Notes: generated by a model not told the origin, from the sequence alone. A DNA stretch of 64,000 nt from JAAYED01 sp040772225 (GCA_040772225.1 JAXGYO010000002.1:372001-436000), one strand, 5' to 3'. Positions 7,246 through 16,570 are shown, counted from the first letter of the stretch. Program-made: numbers and translations.

Positions 7246-9791
7246 CAGGAGCTCGCCGTCTTGTCGAGGGCTTCAGCCACCGCGCGACGCACGTCCTCCT
7301 GTCCAAAGGGTTTGGCGAGCAGTGCCACTGCACACATCTCCCGCATCTCCTCCGGCGTTACTGTCTCGCCCCACCCAGTGGTAACGATAATCGGCATCGC
7401 GGGATCCATCGCGTGGGCGCGCTGCATCACCACCGATCCTGAAAGTCCGGGCATTCCAAGATCGCAGATCAGGAGATCATAACGGTGCTCCTGCAAAGCA
7501 GCGAGGCCCTCAGCACCGCCGTCCGCCGTCTTGACCTGATGCCCCTGTCGCTGGAGAACACGTTCCAGCACGGCACGGACGCGCGGCTCATCGTCCACAA
7601 CCAGCGCATTCAGCTTTACACTCACTGTTTCCGGGGTAACCTCAGAGATCCGCCGGCGAACCCCCTCCCCGGCGTCATAGCAAGGGAAACTGATCGTCAC
7701 ACTCGTACCCTTGCCGGGGGCGCTGTCCAATACCATCTTGCCACCGTGACGCTTTACAATATTGTCGGTCACGGTCAGGCCGAGGCCACTGCCTCTCTTG
7801 GTTGTGAAAAACGGCTCGGTGATCCTGGGCAGGATCTCTGGAGCAATTCCATAGCCAGTGTCTCGGATCAAAATGAACGTGTCCGATCCCTGGTGCCAGC
7901 TCTCAAACGTTACGGTGCCGCCCTCCGGCATCGCCTCAATTGCATTGATCAGCACGTTACTGAGCGCACGGCGCAGCTCACCCGGGTTGCCCAGCACCTG
8001 GGGAGGCCCAGACAGGCGCGTGAGGATCTCATAGGTGACACCCTGAAACTGCGGAATGTCCTTCCAGCGCGGCTTGTGCAACGCCAGGGCATCCATCACC
8101 ACATCATCCAGCTGGACCGGCACGAGATCGCTCACATCATCGGTCTCGCGGTAAAGTGCCTGCAAACGGCTTACGGCTTCCGCGGCATCTCGCGCACCTG
8201 CTTCGATCTGGGCCAGATCCTCCAAGAGTCGCCTGGCGTTGGTTGGAGCATCATCGGCGGCCATTTGGACATAGCCCAGAATACTGACGAGGATATTGTT
8301 AAAGTCATGGGCGATCCCGCCAGCCATTTGTCCCAGCGCGCTCAAACGCTCGGACTGGATCAACGCTTCCTGAGCACGTATGCGCTCCGAAATATCCGTG
8401 ATCAGCACCATCAGGTGAGTCTCACCATCGAAAAGGATGTAGGACCCACGCAGTTCCACCGGAAAAGCCTCTCCTCTGTCCGGAAACGCCTGAGCCAGAA
8501 CGGTACCACTGTCGTCGTCTCGCATCCCGGTCTGGCAGCAGGAGGCGATCTCCTGCAAAGATACAGAGAACAGCGTCTCCACGTTCCTGCCGACCATCGC
8601 GTTCTGGCCGGTGGCGAGAAGCTGACATGTCGTCAAGCTCGCGGCTACGACGCGTCCAGCAGTATCCATGACAAAAAGACCATCGCGCGCAGCCTCAAAT
8701 ATGGCCCGATACTGCATTTCACTCTCAGCCAGCAGACCGATCAGCCGGCTGTTCTGAATGGCAATCGCCGTCTGGTTCGCGTAGGCTTGAATGGCTGGCA
8801 AGCTGCCCTCATCGAGCCACGATGCGGCGACGACCAGATATCCGAGATCATGCGCTTCCGCTCGTAATGGCACCACAATGCCCGTCATAGGCCCCAGCAA
8901 CTGCGCAATTTGGCGGGCCAGCAGCGGATCCTGTGTGATCCCTGTGATTGTGGGTGCATCCATGTGCACGACAGCCGGGTATCCCTCTCCAAGACGTTCC
9001 CACAGGAGCTCCATGTCCTGCAGGCTGGTTGGTACGGATTGCCCCCGCAGCATCTCGACCGTCTGGAGAAAGCGCGCATCGCCGCAGAATCGAACCCATT
9101 CGATTTCGCTGCGATCCGACGTGTACAGACCGACTCCCGAATTGAGCCCCAGATCGCATAATAGCCCTGTCGCGGCCTCTATGACGTCATCCAGAGAAAA
9201 CGAGGCCTTTTGCACCGCAGCTGCGGCCTGATTCAAGGCATGCATCATCTGCTCGGCGCGAACTCGGTCGCTCACATCGCGGAGGATCAACTGCACGCCT
9301 GTCAGCTGCTGTTCCGCCTCATCGTAGAGCGGCACCAGGGTGCACTCTACCCAACGCCCCTCACCGGCACGGTCCACGATGCGGACCTGACGCACGCTGC
9401 CCTGCGGGTGAAGCGGTGCCTGCGCAAACTGCTCGCGCACGACCCCGCGATGATCTGCATCAAAGAACTGAAGCACATCCACCTGCACCCCAGGGCCGTG
9501 CAGCTCGCTGGCGGCATAGCCAAGAAGCCCCATGCAGTTGCCAGCAACATCGGTGATCAGACGATCCGCATCGAGTACGAGGATCAGTTCCTGCAGATTT
9601 CCCAGGAGCGTTCGTAGACGGTCGTCGGATCCGGGCGGAGACTCCTCAGTCTCGGATGCTGCGCCCGTGACACGGCATTCGAGCGCACGGATTCTCTCCC
9701 TGGCGACCGCAAGCTCGTCTAGCAGCGAGGGTATGCTCTCACCTGAAAGTGGCTGGTCGTGATCTCGAGATGTACTGTCGAAAATCGTCAC
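7245..9791 (-). CDS. Soluble hybrid histidine kinase (PAS-GAF-PAS-HisKA-HATPase-REC)
   Basis: The 848-residue protein has no evident membrane span. In order I read PAS (about 58-180), GAF (about 195-350), PAS (about 358-475), HisKA with His495 in GGIAHDFNN, HATPase with DTGYGIAP and GSGLGLTV, and a C-terminal receiver with Asp777 and Lys827. The start is GTG at 9791 with GGAG five bases upstream. It is translationally coupled to the PhoB-like gene, so it may add a second, cytoplasmic signal to phosphate control. The GHDFNN-type H-box is typical of NtrB-like (HPK4) kinases, unlike the partner PhoR. The ligand is unknown. Confidence 0.87.
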   Translation of the reverse strand: MTIFDSTSRDHDQPLSGESIPSLLDELAVARERIRALECRVTGAASETEESPPGSDDRLRTLLGNLQELILVLDADRLITDVAGNCMGLLGYAASELHGPGVQVDVLQFFDADHRGVVREQFAQAPLHPQGSVRQVRIVDRAGEGRWVECTLVPLYDEAEQQLTGVQLILRDVSDRVRAEQMMHALNQAAAAVQKASFSLDDVIEAATGLLCDLGLNSGVGLYTSDRSEIEWVRFCGDARFLQTVEMLRGQSVPTSLQDMELLWERLGEGYPAVVHMDAPTITGITQDPLLARQIAQLLGPMTGIVVPLRAEAHDLGYLVVAASWLDEGSLPAIQAYANQTAIAIQNSRLIGLLAESEMQYRAIFEAARDGLFVMDTAGRVVAASLTTCQLLATGQNAMVGRNVETLFSVSLQEIASCCQTGMRDDDSGTVLAQAFPDRGEAFPVELRGSYILFDGETHLMVLITDISERIRAQEALIQSERLSALGQMAGGIAHDFNNILVSILGYVQMAADDAPTNARRLLEDLAQIEAGARDAAEAVSRLQALYRETDDVSDLVPVQLDDVVMDALALHKPRWKDIPQFQGVTYEILTRLSGPPQVLGNPGELRRALSNVLINAIEAMPEGGTVTFESWHQGSDTFILIRDTGYGIAPEILPRITEPFFTTKRGSGLGLTVTDNIVKRHGGKMVLDSAPGKGTSVTISFPCYDAGEGVRRRISEVTPETVSVKLNALVVDDEPRVRAVLERVLQRQGHQVKTADGGAEGLAALQEHRYDLLICDLGMPGLSGSVVMQRAHAMDPAMPIIVTTGWGETVTPEEMREMCAVALLAKPFGQEDVRRAVAEALDKTASS

Positions 9792-9884
9792 GGCAGCTCC
9801 ATCAACTAGCGTAATCCGAGGCTTCTGCCGACTTGTCCGGCGGAACGCAATGGTACGTCGACTTTTGCCATGCGGGCAGGCGAA

Positions 9885-10388
9885 TTACGATGGATCGCGA
9901 TTTGCGTTCCAGACACGCGCTACGGTGCCATCAGCCGGAAGCCTTAGCTCTTGCCAGGAGTCAATTGGAAGATCGATTCTGGCCACAGTGCCAGTGGCCA
10001 TCTGCACAGCGCGATCGCCCAGGAAAAAGACAAGCTCCTCAAGACATGGGTTGTGCCCGACGATCATCACGCTCTCCACAGACTCGTCCAGAGCTCTGAG
10101 CAAGCTGACGCAGCTCTGGCGAGTGGCGTCGTACAGCCGCGGTTCTTTGGTTGTCCTGGCACTATAGCCCCAGGCCTTGGCCACCCGCTTGGCGGTCGCC
10201 CGGGCTCGCCGGGCCGTAGACGTGACAATCAAGTCAGGCGGAGGAGCGTCCAGCGCCAACTGCCTGCCGACGTCTTGTGCGTCACGCTTGCCGCGAGCGC
10301 TCAGTTTGCGATCGATGTCCTGCACATTACCCTGGTCCCAGCGGGACTTGCAGTGACGCATAACGAAAAGGGTCCGCATCCGACCCAC
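9885..10388 (-). CDS. sixA: SixA-like phosphohistidine phosphatase
   Basis: The 167-residue protein begins MGRMRTLFVMRHCKS. The RHxKS variant of the histidine phosphatase RHG motif is typical of SixA, and a second His occurs in IVGHNPCLEEL. SixA removes phosphate from protein histidines, for example on signalling phosphotransfer domains. It lies 19 bases after the glucose-6-phosphate isomerase gene and just before the hybrid kinase, so a link to that signalling cassette is conceivable. A start at the second ATG (10379) is equally possible. Confidence 0.82.
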   Translation of the reverse strand: MGRMRTLFVMRHCKSRWDQGNVQDIDRKLSARGKRDAQDVGRQLALDAPPPDLIVTSTARRARATAKRVAKAWGYSARTTKEPRLYDATRQSCVSLLRALDESVESVMIVGHNPCLEELVFFLGDRAVQMATGTVARIDLPIDSWQELRLPADGTVARVWNANRDPS

Positions 10389-10407
10389 CCCCTGATTCAG
10401 GTTCTAC

Positions 10408-12138
10408 TCACTTTAGGGCACGCTCAAGCAGATCGACGACATGGTCAAGTCCAGCAGCAACGTCAGGCCCTACACGCAGGCGAATCACCCGGCGCCCGTT
10501 TTGCTTGAGCGAGGCCATATCGCCGGCCGCTTGCGCGCTCTTGAGCACTCCAAAGGTGTATCCCCGGCCGGGGATATCCAGATCTGTGCCATCTATCTGG
10601 GTGATCTGAATGAACAGGCCGTTGTTCTTGCCGCCCTTGTGCAACTGACCCGTGCTGTGCAGAAAGCGCGGTCCGAAACCCATAGTACTGGCCACATGCA
10701 GGTGTTCCGTCACCAGGGCGCGCATCCGCTGCAACAGTGCCCAGTGCTCATCGTTCCGGTCGATGTACGCCATGATCGCGACATAGTCCCCAGGCTGCGC
10801 CTGCCTGAGAAACTGCCGGACATATGCTGTCGCGTCGGCCACATCGGCAACCTCGCCATAGACCGCGATCTGACCCTCTGTGAGTACAGGCTCGGTATCG
10901 TCAAGAGCGCCAGTTTCCTCATAGCGCGACAACGCCTGCCTCGCCCCGTCCTTGGCCTCCTCCACATTGGGCTGGTCAAAGGGGTTGATACCTAGCACGA
11001 GCCCTGCCACAGCCGTGGCCATCTCCCACCGGAAGAACTCGGCCCCCAGGTCATATACGTCGTCAAGTTGCGTTACGAGCAGCGGCTGGCCGTGCTCCGC
11101 CAGCGCCTGTGCCAGTGCATCAGCCTGATCGTTTTCGTCTCCCCTGAGGCGCACGTAAACAAAAGCCCGGTCATCCCCGTATGCTGCCGCAGGTTGCGGT
11201 GGCTCACCCTCCACGGGCAGAATGCCGGTGCCGTTCTTGCCGGTGCTCTCGGCAATGAGCTGCTCGGTCCACCACCCGAACGAGGCCATACGAGGACTGG
11301 TGATAAAGGTAAGCTTGTCTCGTCCAGACCGTGCCAGCGCACCGATGGCAGCCCCGAGACGAAAAGCAGGATTCTCGGCCTCCGGGACCGCAGCACGGCA
11401 CCGCTGGGCCATATCACGCGCGCTGCGCAACAGGCGATCGCAGTCTACACCCAGTAACGCCGCAGGCACGAGCCCAAAGAGCGTCAAAGCAGAGTATCGC
11501 CCACCTACGTCAGGGGCAGCAGTGTAACGCGCCAGGAAGCCTTCCTCCTCAGCAAGCGCAAGAAGCGGCGTGCCTGGATCGGTGATCACGATGATGTGCT
11601 CTGTCCATCGCTCACCGACCAGGCTCTGCAGTTGTGAGCCAAAGTACTCCAGCAAGGCCCGCGTCTCGGCCGTTGTACCCGACTTGCTTGAAGCGATGAA
11701 CACCGTCCGGGAGAGATCCCCGACTTCTTCGACACGCAGGATCTGTGCCGGGTCCGTCGCATCCAGGACGATCAACTCCAGGCCGCCTGGCGCCACACCA
11801 AACACCTCGCTGAGCACCTCAGGGGCCAGACTGCTTCCGCCCATCCCGACCAGAACGGCTCGTTCCATCCGCCGCTCAGCCAGTTCCAGCGCCAGCGCTT
11901 TGAGGCGAGGAACGTCTACGCGCATCGTGTCCGGCAGATCCAGCCAACCCAGCCGGTCCTCAATCTCCGCGATGACGGCAGGCTCACTGCTCCACAGACT
12001 GCCCTTCCTTGCCCAGAACATCCGAGACGCGGCTTTTTCCGACAGCTCTTTGAGGGTCTGTGTCGCCTCTTGCGTCGAATCCCCAAGGAGTTCGATATAG
12101 TCTTTATCCAGGGCATCCATCTGCAGAACAGAGCACAT
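10408..12138 (-). CDS. pgi: Glucose-6-phosphate isomerase (Tal-Pgi type)
   Basis: The 576-residue enzyme interconverts glucose-6-phosphate and fructose-6-phosphate. SIS-fold motifs are GMGGSSLAPEVL, SKSGTTAETRALLEYF and VGGRYSALTLFGLVPAALLG. The last of these resembles the isomerase half of bifunctional transaldolase/isomerase proteins, but no transaldolase half is present here. The ATG at 12138 has AAGGAGG six bases upstream; the longer frame to 12264 lacks such a site. It probably forms an operon with the following sixA-like gene. Confidence 0.9.
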   Translation of the reverse strand: MCSVLQMDALDKDYIELLGDSTQEATQTLKELSEKAASRMFWARKGSLWSSEPAVIAEIEDRLGWLDLPDTMRVDVPRLKALALELAERRMERAVLVGMGGSSLAPEVLSEVFGVAPGGLELIVLDATDPAQILRVEEVGDLSRTVFIASSKSGTTAETRALLEYFGSQLQSLVGERWTEHIIVITDPGTPLLALAEEEGFLARYTAAPDVGGRYSALTLFGLVPAALLGVDCDRLLRSARDMAQRCRAAVPEAENPAFRLGAAIGALARSGRDKLTFITSPRMASFGWWTEQLIAESTGKNGTGILPVEGEPPQPAAAYGDDRAFVYVRLRGDENDQADALAQALAEHGQPLLVTQLDDVYDLGAEFFRWEMATAVAGLVLGINPFDQPNVEEAKDGARQALSRYEETGALDDTEPVLTEGQIAVYGEVADVADATAYVRQFLRQAQPGDYVAIMAYIDRNDEHWALLQRMRALVTEHLHVASTMGFGPRFLHSTGQLHKGGKNNGLFIQITQIDGTDLDIPGRGYTFGVLKSAQAAGDMASLKQNGRRVIRLRVGPDVAAGLDHVVDLLERALK

Positions 12139-12270
12139 TCTCCGCCTCCTTATTTGAGTCCGCCGGGCTGTTTCGATCTGAAAAGTAGCATAGGCCAGGG
12201 GTTGCGTCAACACAGCATCTGACACAGCCGCACCTCGTGGGTGCACGCGCAGTGCGCCGTACACTTGCGG

Positions 12271-13188
12271 TCACGACAAATACAGCGCTGCCAGTACGTG
12301 CGGCAGAGTATTCACAAGGACGATCCCGACGATCAGTGACGAGGAGACCAGGGCGGCCGCCAGACCCGTGTCCAGCCCCTCCGCCCCGGCCAGCACAAGC
12401 GAAGTCGTCCCAGCAGGGAGTGACGAACCCACGCTGGCCACGATCAGATCCAGGCCTTCCAGTCCCAGGAGCCTGGCAAGGGCCCAGCCCAAAAGCCCAC
12501 CGAGAATCATTCGAATGCCGATGAACTGCAGCACCAGGCCGCCCTGCGCCCGATTGGGCCGCAGGAACATCCCCACCGCCATCATCGCCAGGGGCGTGTT
12601 GGCACCCGCCAGGCGATCAAGCAGCGACCCCAGAACGCCTGTGAGCGGAACGTCCAACAAGGAAAGCACTACCCCGCACAGCGCCGCCAGCAGCAGCGGC
12701 GATGATAGCACACGCCGGAGACTTGGTCGGGTGGATCCGTGGCCAAAGTGCGTGGCAAAGTAGGTCGCAAGCAGCCCCGCGTAAAAGGCGTTTCCCAGAT
12801 CATAGAGCGCGATACGCGCCAGTCCATCCGCTCCGAAAAACAGCTCCATGAAGGGAAACGCGAATACCCCCAGATTCACCATGGCCACCAATAGCACGCC
12901 GCGCTGTTGCGGCTGGTCTGCCAACCGTCTCGTGGTCAGGTACATGACTCCGGCCAGGATAGCGGGTAGCACCGCAGCGATCAGAGGCAGCAAGAAAAGC
13001 TCTGGAACCAGATCGACCCGCGCTATCGAGACCGCGATCGCCGATGGAATGGTGACATGATACGCCAGACGGGTCAGCGTGAGTGCGCCCTTTTCATCCA
13101 CCAGACCAGTCTGCCGGACCAGAAAACCCACGCCGATTAGAAGGAGGATCGGCGCAGCATCGATCACCGCATTCATAGTCATGCTCAC
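12271..13188 (-). CDS. AEC-family (auxin efflux carrier-like) permease
   Basis: The 305-residue, very hydrophobic protein has about ten predicted spans and starts IDAAPILLLIGVGFLVRQTG. That start is typical of the bacterial AEC family, which exports or imports small organic acids such as malate. GTG at 13188 or ATG at 13182 or 13176 could be the start. The substrate cannot be read from sequence. The gene is preceded by its own promoter and an inverted repeat. Confidence 0.8.
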   Translation of the reverse strand: MSMTMNAVIDAAPILLLIGVGFLVRQTGLVDEKGALTLTRLAYHVTIPSAIAVSIARVDLVPELFLLPLIAAVLPAILAGVMYLTTRRLADQPQQRGVLLVAMVNLGVFAFPFMELFFGADGLARIALYDLGNAFYAGLLATYFATHFGHGSTRPSLRRVLSSPLLLAALCGVVLSLLDVPLTGVLGSLLDRLAGANTPLAMMAVGMFLRPNRAQGGLVLQFIGIRMILGGLLGWALARLLGLEGLDLIVASVGSSLPAGTTSLVLAGAEGLDTGLAAALVSSSLIVGIVLVNTLPHVLAALYLS

Positions 13189-13198
13189 CTGCCTGGTA

Positions 13199-13219
13199 GT
13201 AGAATGGTGCGCATTCTAC
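13199..13219. repeat. Perfect inverted repeat over the AEC permease promoter
   Basis: GTAGAAT, seven bases, ATTCTAC. The right arm on the minus strand contains the candidate -10 TAGAAT of the AEC gene. It could be an operator, or simply two back-to-back -10 elements. No regulator gene is adjacent. Confidence 0.5.
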
Positions 13220-13240
13220 AGACGAATCGGCCCAGCCCAA
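13213..13240 (-). promoter_or_regulatory. Candidate promoter of the AEC permease gene
   Basis: On the minus strand TTGGGC (13235-13240), a 16-base spacer and TAGAAT (13213-13218) lie 25 bases upstream of the GTG. The -10 is one base off consensus; the -35 matches at the first three positions only. Confidence 0.5.
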
Positions 13241-13368
13241 AAGAACCATGCCGGCCTCATCGGTGTCCAGCCAGGCCCGGCGCCAACCCGCAACAATAGA
13301 CCCGGGTGAGGCTAGAGCCACCTTGCCCGGAATCCTAAGGAAACGCGTAAACAGAGCAGCCGGTACGT

Positions 13369-14184
13369 CTACTGCCGCGGGGGCACAATCACGCACTTGC
13401 CGTGCTCGCCGATCCAGTACGCGAGGTGCGGATACTTGACGCGCATATAGTCAGCAAAACGCTGAGGATCTTCGGCATTGTTGCTGAACATCTCATAGTG
13501 CCCCGGCACCGTCAGCCTGGGCTCTAACTCGCCGGCCAGATCGACGCTCTCCTGGAATGTCATGTTGCCGATGCAGTTACGCGAGAGCCGTTCAGCATCA
13601 CGCCCGTTGATGGGCAGAAACACCACGTCCAGCGACCAGTTCTTTAGCTTGAGCACGAGACCCTCATAGCGCGTGGTATCGCCCGCATGATAAAGAGCCA
13701 CGCCATCCTGTTCTATAACAAAACCCAGATAAGGATAGCCGAGCTCCGGATCATGATCCAGAAACTCGTGGGCTGACGCGACCGGCGTGATCGTCGTGTG
13801 ATCTTCCTGAACGATGAGGCCCTCATCGAGTCCGATCACTCGCTCGGGCGAAATCCCCAGGCTCAGCAGATGGGGTTTTGCCACACGCGAGCACACGAAT
13901 CGGGCCTGCGGCGACGCCTCCGCAATGCGGGGAAAAGCCCAGGGGTCGATGTGATCTCCGTGATCGTGGGTGCCCAGCACCCAGTCAGCATTGGTCACTT
14001 CCGAGGCGTCCAACAGCGGGGGAACGTTCCGGAAACTCCCGGGCGCCAGGAACGGATCGATGTAGAACACCGTATCCTGAATCTTGACCGCATACCCCAT
14101 CTGGCCCAGCCACCAAAAGGCTAACGAGCCCGGCTGCAATACGGTTGCATTGATCTCTTCCACCAGAGCACGGCCAGTAGTCAT
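13369..14184 (-). CDS. UlaG-like metallo-beta-lactamase-fold hydrolase
   Basis: The 271-residue protein has the metal-binding motif THDHGDHID near residue 78, further His and Asp residues in YHAGDTTRYEG, and VPGHYEMF near the end. This pattern fits the UlaG family, whose founding member opens L-ascorbate-6-phosphate lactone. The start at 14184 has GGGGAGG six bases upstream. No ascorbate PTS genes are near, so the substrate is open. It is divergent from the GHMP sugar kinase gene, with 89 bases between them, which suggests sugar metabolism. Confidence 0.8.
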   Translation of the reverse strand: MTTGRALVEEINATVLQPGSLAFWWLGQMGYAVKIQDTVFYIDPFLAPGSFRNVPPLLDASEVTNADWVLGTHDHGDHIDPWAFPRIAEASPQARFVCSRVAKPHLLSLGISPERVIGLDEGLIVQEDHTTITPVASAHEFLDHDPELGYPYLGFVIEQDGVALYHAGDTTRYEGLVLKLKNWSLDVVFLPINGRDAERLSRNCIGNMTFQESVDLAGELEPRLTVPGHYEMFSNNAEDPQRFADYMRVKYPHLAYWIGEHGKCVIVPPRQ

Positions 14185-14220
14185 TCCTACCTCCCCTGGG
14201 TATCCATGATGCCAGAATGT

Positions 14221-14249
14221 TGGACACACACCTTGCCGGCGTCTAGAAT
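14221..14249 (+). promoter_or_regulatory. Promoter of the GHMP kinase gene
   Basis: TGGACA (14221-14226), 17 bases, TAGAAT (14244-14249). Both boxes are one base off the sigma-70 consensus, and the start codon is 25 bases downstream. Confidence 0.72.
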
Positions 14250-14273
14250 ACGGCAGGAGTAGAGGATGATCAA

Positions 14274-15365
14274 GTGAGCATAGACAAGGCGGCAGAGATG
14301 ACAGAGCCCTGCATCATAAACAGTGTGGCCCCCATCCGTGTGTGCGACAATGGCGGGTGGACCGATACCTGGTTCGCCGAGCGCGGTAACATATTCAATA
14401 TCGGGGTCTATCCCTTTGTTGAGGTTCAGATCGAGGCACGTCCTCGCGACACCGACCATGATCGCGTCGTGCTGCACGCCGAAAACTTTGGTGACCGTTA
14501 CGCCCTGTTCCCTCGCTCAGAAAAGCACGAGTGGATCCATCACCCCCTGCTTGAGGCGGCGATCGACTCGGTCGGCGTGCCCGAAGACCTTGCGGTAAAG
14601 ATCTCGATCTTTTCCGAGGCACCCGCGGGATGCTCCACTGGGACATCCGCGGCGGTGACCGTGGCGCTGATTGGCGCGCTGGACCAGCTCTCACCCGGCA
14701 GAATGACACCCCTCGAGATAGCCTACGCCGCCCACCGGGTTGAAACCGACATGCTGCACCAGCAGAGCGGCATTCAGGACCAGTTGTGCGCCGCCTACGG
14801 AGGGATCAATTACATCGAGATGTTTCAGTACCCGTATGCGGCGGTGTCCCAGATCCTGGTCCCCAACCCGGTGTGGTGGGAGCTAGAGCGTCGCCTGTGC
14901 CTCGTCTTTCTCGGCCGATCGCACAGCTCCTCTGCCGTTCACGAGATGGTGATCCACAACATCCGTGAAGGTGGCCCAGAGTACCAGGAGCTCGAGCACT
15001 TGAGAGCCTGCGCCAGAGCATCCAGGGATGCGGTCTACGACGGTGATTTCGTGGCCCTGGGCCAGGCCATGATTCGCAACACTGAAGCGCAGCGGGGGCT
15101 GCACCCCTCTCTGGTCAGTCGAGAGGCGGAGCAGATCATGGATGTTGCACGATCGCACGGTGCACTGGGCTGGAAGGTCAACGGAGCCGGGGGTGAGGGC
15201 GGATCGGTGACGCTGCTGTGCGGACCCAGCATGGGTGCCAAGCGTGCGATGATCCGGGACATTGAGGCTACAAATCCGTTGTACCAGAACATCCCGCTAT
15301 ACCTGAGCCGCTACGGCCTGCGCGTCTGGCAGAGGCCGCTGGATGGCGAGCCGGCCAGCATCTAG
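14274..15365 (+). CDS. GHMP-family sugar kinase with altered phosphate loop
   Basis: The 363-residue protein has motif 1 APIRVCDNGGWTDT, similar to fucokinase and heptose-phosphate kinase proteins. Motif 3 is NGAGGEGGSVTLL near the C-terminus. Motif 2, normally PxxxGLGSSAA, reads APAGCSTGTSAA near residues 121-132, so Gly-Leu-Gly-Ser is replaced by Gly-Cys-Ser-Thr-Gly-Thr. The likely reaction is ATP-dependent phosphorylation of a sugar or sugar phosphate. Start GTG at 14274 fits GAGG eight bases upstream; ATG at 14298 is an alternative. Neighbours (UlaG-like hydrolase, Gfo/Idh/MocA dehydrogenase) support sugar catabolism. The exact substrate is unknown. Confidence 0.75.
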   Translation: MSIDKAAEMTEPCIINSVAPIRVCDNGGWTDTWFAERGNIFNIGVYPFVEVQIEARPRDTDHDRVVLHAENFGDRYALFPRSEKHEWIHHPLLEAAIDSVGVPEDLAVKISIFSEAPAGCSTGTSAAVTVALIGALDQLSPGRMTPLEIAYAAHRVETDMLHQQSGIQDQLCAAYGGINYIEMFQYPYAAVSQILVPNPVWWELERRLCLVFLGRSHSSSAVHEMVIHNIREGGPEYQELEHLRACARASRDAVYDGDFVALGQAMIRNTEAQRGLHPSLVSREAEQIMDVARSHGALGWKVNGAGGEGGSVTLLCGPSMGAKRAMIRDIEATNPLYQNIPLYLSRYGLRVWQRPLDGEPASI

Positions 15366-15378
15366 CCGGACCAAGGAA

Positions 15379-15408
15379 GGAGGACGCAGCGCTCGCGCTG
15401 TGCCCTCC
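15379..15408. terminator. Hairpin between convergent genes
   Basis: GGAGG and an adjoining GCAGCGC arm pair with GCGCTGT (one G-T pair) and CCTCC, around a two-base loop. The hairpin sits between the GHMP kinase stop and the stop of the convergent dehydrogenase gene. No clear T tract follows on either side, so terminator function is inferred from position. Confidence 0.5.
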
Positions 15409-15424
15409 CCGTGCCTGCGCGATC

Positions 15425-16570
15425 CTAGTGGTGCACGTTGTCCGTAATGCGCTTGTCCGGACCGGTGGTCTTTTTGCCAAAGTTCGACGTTGCCTGAAGC
15501 TTGGCTAGAAAAGCGTCATACGCGGGCCGATCTACGGGAACGTCAACCGGCTTGCCTGTTTGGCCAGACAGGATCGTAGCATTGATCATCTCGACCGTGT
15601 TGCGCCCCTCAACGCCTGGCGCGATCAGAGGCTCACCATAGAGCAGGTGTCGCGCCATATTGCGAATGATCGCGATGTGGCCCGATTCTCGCTCCGGCAG
15701 CTCCACGGGCACCTCGATCGCCTGCGGCCGGGTCCACATCTCGGTCGACGCGTCGGAGAACCCCTTCACGCCGTCCGGTATCTCCCAGAACCGCAGATCT
15801 CTGCCGATCACCTGCAACTTGCCCTTTTCACCCGAGAGCTCGAGGATTTCAGTCCCCGGCGCCTCTGTGGTGGAGCAGTACATATAACCCATGGCGCCGT
15901 TTGGATACTCCAACAAGGCCGAGGCCACATCCTCCACCTCAATGACGTGGGAGCGCGTAGCCGTCACCGCCGTGACCCTACTGGGCAGCCCCCCGAGCCA
16001 GGTGAAGAGATCGATCGAGTGCGGCGACTGGTTGATCAGCACGCCACCCCCCTCGCCGGCCCACGTTGCCCGCCATCCGGCTGAATTGTAGTAGGCTTGA
16101 CTGCGAAAATCCGCATACACCAGCATCGTGCGATACAACTCACCCAACTTGCCCTCGGACACGAGCTTGAAGGCTGCCTGCCAAACGGGCTCGCTGCGCC
16201 TCTGGTGCATGACGGCAAAAGGCGTTCCCGTCCGCTGAGCGACCTCCACCATCGCATCAGCGCCCGACACCGTCACCGCGATGGGTTTTTCCGAGATCAC
16301 CGGCTTGCCGTGCTCCATGGCATAGATCGCGATCTCCGGATGAAAATAGTGCGGCGTCGCAACGATGATCGCATCGACTGCGTCGAGGTCGACAAGCTCG
16401 CGATAGTCGGTAAAGTACGGAACGCTGTACTCTTCTCCTACCTCCTCTGCTACATCCGGCTGAATGTCGCAGACGGCAGCAAGCTGGCACTCGTCTACAC
16501 CCTGCATCGTACGCGCATGGCCTGATCCCATCCCTCCGGTACCGACGATTCCGTAGCGTATTCGCTCCAT
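15425..16570 (-). CDS. Gfo/Idh/MocA-family NAD(P)-dependent dehydrogenase
   Basis: The 381-residue protein has the N-terminal Rossmann motif YGIVGTGGMGSGHA (GxGxxG), the family segment HGKPVISEKPIAVT whose EKP lysine is catalytic, and a C-terminal alpha/beta domain. These enzymes oxidise or reduce sugars and cyclitols. Start ATG at 16570 has GGGAGGGAG nearby upstream; a longer frame to 16612 is less likely. It converges on the sugar kinase gene, so the two could serve one pathway without sharing a transcript. Substrate unknown. Confidence 0.85.
   Translation of the reverse strand: MERIRYGIVGTGGMGSGHARTMQGVDECQLAAVCDIQPDVAEEVGEEYSVPYFTDYRELVDLDAVDAIIVATPHYFHPEIAIYAMEHGKPVISEKPIAVTVSGADAMVEVAQRTGTPFAVMHQRRSEPVWQAAFKLVSEGKLGELYRTMLVYADFRSQAYYNSAGWRATWAGEGGGVLINQSPHSIDLFTWLGGLPSRVTAVTATRSHVIEVEDVASALLEYPNGAMGYMYCSTTEAPGTEILELSGEKGKLQVIGRDLRFWEIPDGVKGFSDASTEMWTRPQAIEVPVELPERESGHIAIIRNMARHLLYGEPLIAPGVEGRNTVEMINATILSGQTGKPVDVPVDRPAYDAFLAKLQATSNFGKKTTGPDKRITDNVHH

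Noticed and set aside
7485..8867. A 460-residue open frame antisense to the hybrid kinase
   Set aside because: The minus-strand frame has all kinase motifs; the plus-strand frame shows none.
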